From positions 1 to 42,740 of the IMG/VR virus record IMGVR_UViG_3300020470_000041: 42,740 nucleotides of DNA. One strand, given 5' to 3'. The number at the start of each line of letters is the position of its first letter. Position 1 is the first letter of the stretch. This stretch comes from a virus. Positions 15,401 to 25,400 of this stretch are shown here, piece by piece. The position numbers and the translations under genes are program-made. The notes under the pieces are model-generated. The model did no database searches. It saw only the letters and a program-made list of their open reading frames with translations, and had not been told where the DNA came from.

Positions 15401-18400
15401 GAAATAACATCACATTTAATGAGATAGTTATTAAAACACAACATAAGATTCTTAGGTCAGATGATAAGACATTTACCTTTAATCTAAAGGATAGACCTAC
15501 AGCACCACAAATGCTTGTTTCAAGAACAGGTGTAAGTACGATAACTTACAGAACTGATTCTCTAACAGCTACTGGTCCTATAGCTTCTACGAAGATTAAC
15601 TTCCCTGGCAAAGGATATCGTATTTTACCAAAAGTAGTTGGATTTGCAAGTAGTGAAGGTAAAGATGGTGTAGTTAAAGTATATTCTACAGATATTGGTG
15701 AAGTTGATAATTTAGATAGAGTTAAAGATGGATTTGATTATCCAACTGATCCTACTCTATTACCTTTCTTAAGTGTTCCTGCTATTGTTGATGTTAACGG
15801 AATTGCAAGAATTGATACTGTTGATGTACTTTCTGGTGGTAGAAATTATACACAACCACCAACTCTTACTGTTCGTGGTAATAGCAATGTTAAGATAGCT
15901 GCTCATGTTGCTGGTGGTGCAGTTGATAGTGTAGAAGTTGTTCAAAATGCTTTTGAATTTAACGAACCACTAAGCATCATTACTACAAAGAACTCTAATG
16001 GATACGATATAGATGCTATAACACATTCTGGTACTGATGTTACTATAGAATTACTTCTTGATCCACAGTTTAACAAACCAATTACTTCTGGGTTTGCTTC
16101 AACTGATGTTACCTTCCCATTTAAGATTGGTGATATGGTATTTGTTGAAGGATGTAGAATTAAACCAGATTCACAATCTGCTGGAGAATTTAACTTCAAC
16201 TCTGAAGTTTATGATTATAATTTCTTCCCTGTAACGGGTATTAACAGTACAAATTATACTGTTACTTACAGTATGGCCGATGTTGCTGGAATTTCTACTG
16301 TAACTCTTGGTTCTTATGATGATGACTTTACTTTAGGTTATATCGTTAATTACAAAGATATGGCCAAGTTTGATATGAAACTTATCGACGATGGTAAGTA
16401 TGTTTCTGGTGAAAGGGTCACATCCACTAAGTTTGAAGGTTATGTAACAGAAAATGGTTATGATCCTCGATTGAATCAACTTAGATTGAGAGATACTTCT
16501 GGTATATTGAGAGCTGGAGATACATTAGTTGGAGAGGTTTCTGAATTAGAAGGAAATGTTAGAGATGTAAACAGATTTACAGTTAAAACAAAACTTGGAG
16601 TTACCAGAAATAAGGTCTCTAAGAATGACATGAATTATGGTATTCTTAATGATTTCAGTCAAAGAATATCTGATAATTTCTACTATCAAAAATTCTCTTA
16701 TTCTATTAAGAGTAATCTTCCATATGACAAGTGGAAAGAGTCTGTAAGATCTATTCTCCATCCATCAGGATTCCTTGAGTTCTCAGATCTTAAGATTGAA
16801 AGTAATTCCAAGAAAGATGCTGATACACTTAACTTAGTTAGTGTTGGAATTGCTAAGTCTAATAATATGAAAGTTAGACCAGTTGACACTAAAGTTGACT
16901 TACTTATCAACATTGATAATGATATCTTCATGGGTAACAAACAGAATTTCTGTATGGTTACTGAAGATGATCAACATCCTGACGGATCTGTTCAACGTAT
17001 CTTCTTCCCAGAAGGAAGACCAATTAAGAGTTATATTCTCAACAAGACTAATAAGGTTCTTAAAATAGATGATATCTCTGGTTCTTTTGATGGAAAACAT
17101 GACAGAACTGGTACTTTAGTTGGTAATACTAAATTCCCATTAACTTCCGACACCAAACCAGTATTTAAAAAGACATTTGATTCGTCTGATTCGAGTATTG
17201 TTAATATATCAAATAACAGTATTAAAATTATTGGTCATAACTTCCAATCTGGACAAGAATTAATTTATGATAAACAAGGTGGTGATGGTGTTGGTATTGC
17301 TACGACTTCACATATAGCTGGAACAAAAGACATTGTTATGTCTGTTGCTCACTCTGGTTATGGTGGTAGTGCAATGTATGAGAATGGTTATAATAACCAG
17401 ATACCTGGCCCAGTTACAGGTGTAAGTACAACTGCTAACCCAATTGTAGTCTATAAGATATTTGGATTTGGTAGTCCAGATGGTGGTTTGCCTGGAATTT
17501 CAACAAGAGGTACTAATGCAAGGTTCCAAGTCAAGATTGATTATAATCAGTCCACAGGACAACCAATTTCTACTGCTGTTACTCTGATATCAGGTGGTGG
17601 TGGATACTTTGTTGGTGATAATGTAAGTATTGCTGGAACATATCTTGGTGGTGCAACTTCTGCTAACAATTTAACTTTCCCAGTAACAGCTGTTACAGGT
17701 ACAAGAGTTGGTATATTAACAACATATTCTAATGTTCCATCTACAAATGATGGTGCTGGAACTGGTGCAAGATTTGATGTTTGGAGAGATACTAATTTAG
17801 ACATCTCTCGAATCGATGTTGTTGCTGGTGGATCTGGATATGCTACTACAAATACAATTTCTATTGCTGGAACTTATATTGGTGGTGCTACTCCAGCAGA
17901 TAACATTTCTGTAACACCTATAGAACTTGGTGGAACATCTATTCCAGAAAGAGTCTTTATACAGAAGATTGATGACACCACATTTAGGTTGTCTGGTTTA
18001 TCTACTGCATTGCCTCTTGATTTCACTGGATTGGGAACAGGAACTCATGTTCTTAAGTATGCAGAACCAAATTTGAATGCTTTGATCATGATAGATAACA
18101 TTATTCAGACTCCTATTAAGAATAAGAAGTTATCAGTTGGAATTGGATCACAAATCTCTAAAGGAGATCAAGGAATTATTATATCATCTGGAATTGGATC
18201 ATTATCTCAAGGAGATATCATCAAGATTGATGAAGAACTCCTTAAGGTCAAATCCATTGGTGACACTACATTTGTTAAAACAAGGTATGCAAATGCCGAA
18301 AATACAGTCGATAATAATTTCTATTATGACACGAAGAGAATGAACTCCTCAGTTGTTCGTATGGGATCAACATTAGCGACTCACGATGATAACCCTCCAT

Positions 18401-18405
18401 ATTAA
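9412..18405 (+). CDS. Giant baseplate/tail structural protein with YHYH domain (2997 aa), gp7 position
   Basis: The N-terminus (ESQIPEFLNQESPLFEEFLK, about 14-33) is of a type seen in large cyanophage virion proteins, and the gene lies where T4 has gene 7. I see no sequence similarity to T4 gp7, so that is positional inference. A YHYH-type domain is clear at about residues 1240-1360: GFAYDGNPIYGPYGY, then GDLDEYGGRYCITPQYPDGTYAYF and YPYIMGPQF-like landmarks. Repeated beta modules flank it: GxGY strands (PGIGY, PGSGY, GGIGY, AGSGY) and surface modules of the form TxGWP...IDNEIITY. Its function is probably to form a large part of the baseplate periphery. The start directly follows the gp6 stop. 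No frameshift is seen. Confidence 0.85.
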   Translation: MTDIKKVKVSHIIESQIPEFLNQESPLFEEFLKQYYISQEHQSGVVDLATNLSDYRQISAFNYETLVPGALLTKRVLAGTSTINVSSTTGWPDSYGLLKIDNEIITYKSKNATQFLECARGFSGIDQISKEDNAEFLNFEITTADTHDLGATVFNLSNLFLQTFFTRYKTEFLPGFENRTFTTGTSITNVLTRAKDFYMSKGTDASYQILFKLLYGEEIELLKPIEQTIAPSSNVYFQTKHILVENLFGGQPLDSIGNFLYQDVAGIGTVSASIYNVEYRPIENKDFYEISLDSTSFDGNFQIPGKTKALEATPQGSNSIVVDSTVGFGKTGSLLIKPSEGANFLELSYTDKTVNQFLGVSGITTDMSFAADIFENKLAYAYAGFGQTSLLNFRLVNVIDTVDTTDTSNMMIGDSMKLHSFGNDLSDSPEFNNWIYNIPSTHDIFTFSQVNVNTYRINLFDAVTFYIDEQLEISDQYGNSTTVTIKDIEYGATNIQKKFSNTIVVQAATIPPNTPVKIQKKVIKASHNSNYFVGVGDYPVGIQNSYLDFDEKSFYVTSSGLPNYPIFATDNKVWVKSDSVEVTDGTGTPILGGGYTYTIKSIDPSSNALLRHNYVTGDKIYWDNTTYSGIQTGIYFVTSVNQTEFLLSYSGSDVFAKKYVAVKTNTTGQYIYKSGWENKTLKNQKILRKFHAVREKNYFDDPNKRNIDNRAIGLMANGVELFPPTVLDEQIFFGDIENIEVTNSGKDYDVITGPPLIINDSTGSGAVAHANVTGSFKEVKLVTPGIGYQEKPKISVTGGNGTGAVLESNFVRGRIIANFKADGTSVNVSSDTIDFEDRHNFELGEGVTYDSRTNPNVGNIVSGSTYYINPVSDKIVKLHLTPEDAIAGINTVNIGSVSYGFHRLTTVASKNTITKVYVKEPGSGYSNKKIIVPGRPVNGDTQSGISTSDNYIFAPNHNFESGEIVQYRTTGTVINGLSTTTEYKIGKIDSNKFRLYDIGIGTQKTPQNYDKKRSQTLRGVGTGKHTIQYPPIVVSVEALSGIGATTIIKPVLSPRVLGSIESVYLEDGGIGYGCTNILDFHRRPDVGISTVVFQSLLKPIIIDGSIVDVQILAAGSGYREDSDIIVYSPKGSFADIQPIIANNKITGVKILDGGIGYGSSDTTLTLLNRGTSAKFIADVREWKINQVDKNEDIISREDSILIKPSNNPEFQLQTISMYPPQKLRYQLGDNLDPGNLELSANAVHSPILGFAYDGNPIYGPYGYQSPTGGSVVRLKAGYILDNTSKVGLRPPGYSLGSFINDYIFDNSGDLDEYGGRYCITPQYPDGTYAYFYSIDVDSSGVAEPKYPYIMGPQFKDLPIEENFVTFFNQDSDLIAKQFTRNIGPYYLSYGNSDYDLIDKVDDNFKQSFDVTKTKTSGISSVTIFARGTGYRVNDSLKLDNSGTDGTGTNIVVQEVLGEEVNTLQIGVSTFVNNDLMLENNRIVAITTVPHEIANGEIIYLSGISTSQFTPFNGAQKVEVVTRAVGLATDIANVSTTGITTYIDVTDTRGIGVNDIIGIGTETMTVIAVDEKFSRLRVNRQYYVGIAITHPAGTDNVVLKPTKFSFDLGNQNVSYLSFQNDTEYFNPTETVGVGSTGTHYRIVSTGLATALTETIENRFVPERSLWLPGHNYFTGQKLIYSVGVGGSSLVWSPTGAGSTSGIGTEWLGDEREVYAVNLGKDRLGLSTVGFPSASDAVWFYSLSSVVGIAHSLRTTFPRVNATAERFFGKVVTKTNHKLLSGDVITLDAIPTESEEVALRYDPVLAKITTAKVSFTNAEFTTDLTAIAINNDSFQNGDKVVYYSNGNTIAGLVDNETYFILREDPINIKLCKHKSDVADAKIVNITSVASGTYYLARINPALNFTTGNTIEFDVSDPTVADMRLDFFEDIDFVSRLDVNGDSDYGFNITRSGIPGTAAAKVTIRSTTSYPRKSYYNFTPVVPSDARKLYGISDKEVIGRNNITFNEIVIKTQHKILRSDDKTFTFNLKDRPTAPQMLVSRTGVSTITYRTDSLTATGPIASTKINFPGKGYRILPKVVGFASSEGKDGVVKVYSTDIGEVDNLDRVKDGFDYPTDPTLLPFLSVPAIVDVNGIARIDTVDVLSGGRNYTQPPTLTVRGNSNVKIAAHVAGGAVDSVEVVQNAFEFNEPLSIITTKNSNGYDIDAITHSGTDVTIELLLDPQFNKPITSGFASTDVTFPFKIGDMVFVEGCRIKPDSQSAGEFNFNSEVYDYNFFPVTGINSTNYTVTYSMADVAGISTVTLGSYDDDFTLGYIVNYKDMAKFDMKLIDDGKYVSGERVTSTKFEGYVTENGYDPRLNQLRLRDTSGILRAGDTLVGEVSELEGNVRDVNRFTVKTKLGVTRNKVSKNDMNYGILNDFSQRISDNFYYQKFSYSIKSNLPYDKWKESVRSILHPSGFLEFSDLKIESNSKKDADTLNLVSVGIAKSNNMKVRPVDTKVDLLINIDNDIFMGNKQNFCMVTEDDQHPDGSVQRIFFPEGRPIKSYILNKTNKVLKIDDISGSFDGKHDRTGTLVGNTKFPLTSDTKPVFKKTFDSSDSSIVNISNNSIKIIGHNFQSGQELIYDKQGGDGVGIATTSHIAGTKDIVMSVAHSGYGGSAMYENGYNNQIPGPVTGVSTTANPIVVYKIFGFGSPDGGLPGISTRGTNARFQVKIDYNQSTGQPISTAVTLISGGGGYFVGDNVSIAGTYLGGATSANNLTFPVTAVTGTRVGILTTYSNVPSTNDGAGTGARFDVWRDTNLDISRIDVVAGGSGYATTNTISIAGTYIGGATPADNISVTPIELGGTSIPERVFIQKIDDTTFRLSGLSTALPLDFTGLGTGTHVLKYAEPNLNALIMIDNIIQTPIKNKKLSVGIGSQISKGDQGIIISSGIGSLSQGDIIKIDEELLKVKSIGDTTFVKTRYANAENTVDNNFYYDTKRMNSSVVRMGSTLATHDDNPPY

Positions 18406-18406
18406 C

Positions 18407-18414
18407 TATAAATA
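18407..18414 (+). promoter_or_regulatory. Perfect T4-type late promoter TATAAATA
   Basis: TATAAATA begins two bases after the stop of the 2997-residue protein gene and lies 22 bases before the ATG at 18436. The flanking context CTATAAATAAAGAAAAA resembles the element at 30070-30077. Confidence 0.8.
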
Positions 18415-18435
18415 AAGAAAAACCAGTAGATAGTA

Positions 18436-19458
18436 ATGGCACGACAAGGTATAAACACTGGATCTGCTCCGAATGACGGCACGGGGGATACCCTACTTGC
18501 TGGAACCCTTAAAATTAATTCTAATTTTGAGGACGTTTACACCATCTTTGGAGATGGGACTAATTTGATCAGTTTTGTATCTTATGCCAGTACTGCAGGA
18601 TATTCAACTAATTGTGGAATTGCAACTACGGCAACTTCTGCTACTGATGCATATGGATTAGCAGGAAATCCCAATATCAACACATCTGGTGTTGTAACTT
18701 CAAGTTATGCTGATATTGGTAAGATAACAATTCAACAGCCTGGGGCAATTACGGATGGACCTATTGAGGTTGGTTATGCAACCACCATGTTTAGGATCAA
18801 ATCTGATGGTATGGTTGGCATTGGAACTTCTCTTCCAACATCACAGTTACAGGTTGCAACATTTTCTAATGAGAGACCAGCAATATGGGGACTTGCTAAA
18901 GGCAATGCACATGGATTAAGAATATCATCTAATGAATTAGTAACTCCAGCAGAATCTTTTGTTGTTACTAATAAGGCATTTTGTGGTATAGGATCAACCG
19001 CTCCTTCTTCTCGACTTGATGTTGCAGGAGACGTGAAAGTCATTGGTATCACTACGTTGTCGGGGACTACACATCTGAATGGTGATATTACTGAAAAAGT
19101 TTTTGGTAATTGGAATACTACGTTAACTGCAATAGGTGGAACCCTTACTGTAGATGTATCTCAAGGTTCTGTACATTTGGGTGGATTAACTACCTCAGTA
19201 ACCAGTTGGGATTTCACTAATGTAACTGCATTAAATAGTAAGGCTACTACGGTTACGTTGGTAAACAATGCCGGTGCTGGATCTACTTATGGGGATGCAG
19301 TTAAGGTTAATGGCATTGATATTGCTGGTGGAATTAGATGGGTTGGTGGTAATCCGCCTCCTTCCACAAGTAATGAAGATATTTTGACGTTTAGTATCAT
19401 ACGAGATGGTACTGGATCAACGAGAGTATATTGCAGTAGTTCTCTTAATATTCTTTGA
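18436..19458 (+). CDS. Fibre-like virion structural protein (340 aa)
   Basis: The N-terminus MARQGINTGSAPNDGTGDTL followed by KINSNFEDVYTIFGDGTNL is a signature of cyanophage tail-fibre or baseplate-attached structural proteins. The second part is made of short beta repeats (ATSATDAYGLAGNPNI, VGIGTSLPTSQLQVA, GIGSTAPSSRLDVAGDVKV). The last two units resemble the repeats found ahead of fibre-tip regions, where Gly-Ile-Gly-Thr-x-x-P-x-x-x-Leu-x-Val predicts a beta-prism or beta-helix trimer. The C-terminal 120 residues have no clear motif. It is the first gene behind the late promoter at 18407 and shares the transcript with the giant gene that follows. Exact virion position is unknown. Confidence 0.8.
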   Translation: MARQGINTGSAPNDGTGDTLLAGTLKINSNFEDVYTIFGDGTNLISFVSYASTAGYSTNCGIATTATSATDAYGLAGNPNINTSGVVTSSYADIGKITIQQPGAITDGPIEVGYATTMFRIKSDGMVGIGTSLPTSQLQVATFSNERPAIWGLAKGNAHGLRISSNELVTPAESFVVTNKAFCGIGSTAPSSRLDVAGDVKVIGITTLSGTTHLNGDITEKVFGNWNTTLTAIGGTLTVDVSQGSVHLGGLTTSVTSWDFTNVTALNSKATTVTLVNNAGAGSTYGDAVKVNGIDIAGGIRWVGGNPPPSTSNEDILTFSIIRDGTGSTRVYCSSSLNIL

Positions 19459-19471
19459 TAGGACGTAATAA

Positions 19472-22400
19472 ATGCCAAGAACTACGCCTGGATCTGGAGC
19501 TCTTCTAAGACCTTACTTTAATTCTGACTATGGAGTTGAAAGAATAGAGGTATTGGAAGGTGGTGCCGGTTACGCTGTAACGGATCCTCCAAAGATAGAA
19601 ATTGATGGAACAATAACTCCTACAACAGAGGGAGTTTTCTTTCCAGTTATTACTGGTGTAGGAACAATTAGTGAAATTGTTATATTCAAAGAAGGTTTTG
19701 GATATTATCCAGTTTTTAGTACCACGACTTCATCTGATGTTGTTGTTGAACGTGGTGCATTTGGTTCAATTGCAACCAGCCATACAGTAAGCGTTGCAAA
19801 CTCTGTATTTACTGGTGATTATAATATTAAAGATGATACGATATATTTTACAGACGCTCCTTTTGGAAAATTAGGACCAGTTGGACTGGAAACTGGATCA
19901 ACTTTCTCTGGTAGATTATTTTCGAGAAAATTAGATCCATTCGAGCCTCAAGATAAGAATTTAGTACTTGATGATATTGCTCTTGAGTTTACTGGTCTTG
20001 CTGGAACTCAATTTACTTTAAGTGAAAATTTAGGTATAGTAACTGCACTTTATAATGATATTAATAGTGGTGTAGATCTTAATAATAACCCATTTGTACT
20101 CATTAATAATATTGTACAAACTCCTGGCGCAGACTTTGAAGTTGTAGATAGTTCAAACAATAAACTTAATTTCTTAAGTGGTGTACCAAGAGCTGGTAGA
20201 ATAGTTAAAGTTGGATTACAAACTGGTTCTGGATATTATGCTCCAATAAAGGCTGCTGGTGTGCTTGGTATAGGTTCTACTGGAGCTGTAGAACATGTAC
20301 AATTAACTGGAAAGGGTGCAGGATATAGAACATCACCAGAAACAACTATTAGAGCTGGTCAGGGAAGTGGTGCTGTAATAACAGCAAACTTAGGTACTAA
20401 TGCAGGTACAACGGTAGCCATAACTACCGCAGATTATAATCATATTGCTGGTATCTGTACATTTACAACTGGATCTGCTCATAATTTGGAAGTAGATGAC
20501 AGAGTAAGGATTACTGGTGCTGGATTTACCTTTACTCCTTTATCTGCAGTAAGAAATATTTCGTATTTTGGATATGATTATATTACTGGTATTGCAAGTA
20601 TAAGAGCAACTGCTGGACATTATCTTGGTACTTCAACTAACCAATCAAAGAGTATTTTAATAACACAAGTTCAGGTAACTGATGGTATTAGTACTTTCAC
20701 CTTTAGGGAAGATGGATATCCTATTGTCAATAATGATAATGCAAATGAAGTAAGAGTATTTGCAGGAATAGGAACTCAACCTTTAACTTATGTTAGTGGT
20801 GGACTTGTTAGGGCTGGTATCGATACTGGTATTATGGAGGGTCGAAACATAGTTGGTTTCGATGTTCTTAAAACAACTGCTAATACATTCTCTTGTTTTG
20901 TTGGTATTACTACTTTCCAACATAATTATGTTACTGGTGGTGTAGTAGAGAAGGCCGAAGCTGGAATTGTAACCTCCCTAACCATTACTAATGGTGGAAC
21001 AGGATATTATATTCCAAGAACAGTCTCATATATTAATCAGACTCCATCTGATGGAATAACAACTGTTACTGCTCATGGTAGTCAAGTTGGAAGTGCAGTA
21101 AACATTTCATCTTTAACATATGATTCTGTAAGTGGTGTTGCTACAATTACTCCTTTCAGTGCTCATGGATTAACTGCAACCAGTGTAGTTAAATTGACTG
21201 GTATCGCATTTAGTACTGGTGTTGGTGATATTACATTCCCATCAGATGTTCAAAGATTTTATTCTGTAACTGGTTTTGCAGGGACAGCATTTACCGTTAA
21301 TATCGGTGCTGCAATGACCACTACAGGAATTCATACTGCTCAGGCAGGTATTGGATCCTTTATTCATTTTGAAGGTCATGGATTAAAGACTGATGACTTT
21401 GTTCAAGTAACTGGAACTGCTGTTACTTTCGCAAGTAGTCCTGCAGTACCTGTATCCAGAGTAATCTATGATAATACCTCTGGTATTGCGACTGTTCTTA
21501 CTAATAAGAATCATAATCTAACAGAAGATGATTGTGTGATTCTTTCTGGAATTGCCTTTACTTGTGATTATGAACCTCGTATTGGTGTAAGTAGTGCAGA
21601 ATACAGTAACACCACTGGTGTTATGACAGTAACTACTGCTGCAAATCATGGTTATAAGGTAGGTAAAGATATCGTTCTTGCAGGTCTTGGATTTACTTGT
21701 CAGTTAGACAATGGTGCTAAGACTCACTACTATCCAAGAAGAAGATCAACCACATATGATACTTCAGTTCCAATTCTTAGTATTGGTTCTAATACCATTA
21801 CTGCCGATGTTGGTTATGCTGCTCCACAAGATCAATTCTCTCATACATTTAAGAGTGCTCTTGCTGGTGGTGTAGTTTATGGTGGTGAATATACACATAG
21901 GTTTGTAAATGCAACCGATGGTGCATTATTGACTGGTGGTGATTTTGCTCACAAGTTTATTACTGCATCTGCAGGTGCTTTGTTTAATGGTGGTGGATAT
22001 GCACATACACATACAAGTTCTCAGACTGATGTAATAAGGGTTGGTGGTAATTATAACCACACATTTGTTAGCGCAAATGCAGATTGTATAGAAATTGTTG
22101 GAGGAGGAACAACTACACCAACAACTGCTGATTACAATGCATCTACTGGTGATTTAACTTTAACTGTTCCTAATCATGGACTATCTGGTCCCTCTGCACA
22201 TACAGTAACAACTTCAAGATATAACGCTATTGTTGGTATAGTTACTTTGACTATTCCAAGTCACGGTTTTGCTAATGGCGATAAGATTAAAGTATTAGAC
22301 AATTCCATCGGATTTAAATGTTCAATGGATGGATATGGTTCTACTCATACTTATCCAAGATCAACTGATCCAATTAGTAATGAGTGGATGGAGATATCCA

Positions 22401-25400
22401 ATAAAACTACTGACACTTTTGAAATATTTGTAGGAACATCACCACTCGTTAATTATACTGTTACTGACGCGAATTATACACCTTCCGTTGGTATCATGAC
22501 AATGACCATTGGAACTCATGATTTAAAAGCAGGAACAAGTATTAAGATTGCTAATAGTTCATTGAACTTCAAGTGTTCAATGGATGGTAAAACTGCAATT
22601 AAGACATATCCAAGATCAACAGATCCAGTATATGATACTGCTGTTTCAATTGTTAGTGTAGATACAACAACTATTACAGTAAACGTCGGTATAACAACTA
22701 TTGTTACACAGACTCCAGTATTTGCTCATTATACTCCTTCTGTTGGTGTTCTAACTTGTGTTTTGAATACTGTTAATCATGGTATTAGAGTTGGTGACAG
22801 TGTTAAATTTAAGGAACTATCTTTAGGATTTACTTGTCTCAAAGATTCTAATAGTACTAATCATTTCTATCCAAGGCCTGGAGATCCATTCCATGATACT
22901 GCTGTTGCTGTAACTGGTGTTGCAGGTACTATGTTTACTTGTAATGTTGGTTTAACTACAGCTGGTGATTTTGTACATAGTTTTATTCCTAATCAAGGTA
23001 TTACTGTTGATTCAGTATATGTTGGTGGTGATTATGAACACGAATTTGTTGGTGTATCAACAGATGCTGTAGTTAGTGGTGGTGTTTATGATCATACCTT
23101 TGATAGTGCAACTACGGGCGGTGTTTTAAGAGAAGTTCAGAAAGTAAAAATTGCAAAAGGATCTGTATCATTTAAATGTGCTAAGGACAATTATGCAACT
23201 GTCCATGCATATCCAAGACCTTCTGATCCTGTCTTTAACACGAATATTGGTATAACAACTCAAACAACAAATACTTTTACTGTAAGAGTTGGTGTATCGA
23301 CAATTCAGAATAGAAGTATCACAACCTGTGGATATGATCCTCTAACAGGTGAATTAGTACTTAACGTTGGTGCAGGTCATTCATACACCTCACAGACCTC
23401 ACACACGATTACAGGTGCTGTTTTCACACCTTCTACTGGTGTATTGGAACCAACTATTGCAGGTCATGGTTTTGTTAGTGGTGATTATGTTAAATTTGAA
23501 GATGGTGCAGTAACTCTTAGTTGTGCTAAAGACAACTATGCTACCAACCATGCATATCCAAGACCTTCTGATCCTTATAGTAATAGATGGTTAGCAATTT
23601 ATAATGTAGGAATTAACACTTTCTCTGTTTTCGTTGGTGTTTCTACAGACACTTCTACTCATCAGTTTGTATCTGGTGCTGCTAATGCTCTTAAGAAAGC
23701 TACTGATACAGTTGGAATTAATACAGGTTCCATATCCTTTACATGTGCCAGAGACGCACATGCAAGTGAACACGCATATCCAAGACCTTCTGATCCTTAT
23801 GGTGGAAATGCAAGTATAGGTATTGCCGCAACTACTGCTAATTCAATTACTCTTAACGTTGGTATATCGACTATGGAAAGTCGTAATATATCAACTGCGA
23901 CATATACTCCAAGTACTGGTGAATTAGTACTTACTGCACCAAGAATTAGTGATAATTTACAGGCTGCAAGTCTTCATACTATTTCCAGTGCAAATTATAA
24001 TGGAATAGTTGGTATCATGACTTGTACTCTAAACAATCATGGATTTGTTAATGGTGATAGAGTTAAGTTTGATAAGAATTCTATTGAATTTAGATGCAGT
24101 ATGGACGGTAAAAAGTCTGTACATAAGTATCCAAGACAATCCGATCCAACCATGTCAAAATGGTTGCCTATCTTTGGAGTAACTGACAATACATTTAACG
24201 TTAATGTTGGTGTATCTACGATAGTAACTTACAGTCCTACAGCTGGATCATATGATCCAAATACTGGATTGATGACAGTTACTATTGGAAGTCATACTAT
24301 CAAGAAAGGACAGGGTGTTAAACTTAAGACAAGGGCATTTAAATTTACTTGTGGTAAGGATAATCACGCTACAAATCATTTCTATCCAAGAGCAACTGCT
24401 ATTGGTGGACCAGATCCTGCATATAATACCTCTGTTAAAGTTATTGCAACTGGTTCTACAACGATCACTCTTGATGTTGGAAAATCATCCAATAAATCTG
24501 AACATATATTCATATCTTCAAGTGCAGATTCTGTAATAAGTGGAGGTGCTTATAATCACGAATTTTTCGCTTCTGCAACAAATGGTTTATCGAAGGCAAA
24601 TGGAACAGTTGGTATAACAACCAATGGACTAACATTTACATGTTCTCAGGACGATCATTCTACAAATCATACGTATCCTCGTACTTCAGATCCTGTTCAT
24701 AATGTAGAACTTGGAATTAAGACAACTACAACTAATTCAGTAACTATACAAGTTGGTGTAACAACTCAGGTTCCAATTAATGTTACTAATGCAACTTATA
24801 CTCCAACAACAGGTATTGTTGAGTTAACAACGGATACTGCACACGGACTTTCTAATGGACTTAGTGTTGGTATAGGAACCAGTTCATTGAATTACACATG
24901 TGCCATGGACAATCATGGTTCAGAACATCAATATCCAAGGCCAGGATATGCACATACTTTTGTCAGTGCAACTTCTGGTGCTATAATTGATGGTGGAGAT
25001 TATGATCATACTTTTGTCAGTGCTGCAGCTGCTTTAAATGCATATACTGGTGGAGATTATGCACATAACTTCATTAGTGCAACTACAGATTGTGTTGCTT
25101 CTGGATCTTGGACTGGAACGAGAAAAACTCCTACTTATGCAACTTATACCGCCTCTACAGGTTTATTAGTATTAACGTTTGGTTCTGCACATGGATTAAT
25201 TGCTGGTACTAATACAATTGGTATTGCAACTGGTGGAATAACATTTACTTGTGCAAGAGATAACCACTTAACAGAACATGCATATCCACGTACTACAGAC
25301 CCAATAAACAGTCTGACAAACGTTGCAATTGCAGCTACAACACCAACTACGTTGACAGTTAATGTTGGAATATCAACGATAGTAAATCTTGGTGTTACAA

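Noticed and set aside
7121-18405. A possible frameshift or gene split between gp6 and the giant protein, given its size
   Set aside because: The frame is intact over 2997 codons, starts directly after the gp6 stop and has conserved features at both ends.
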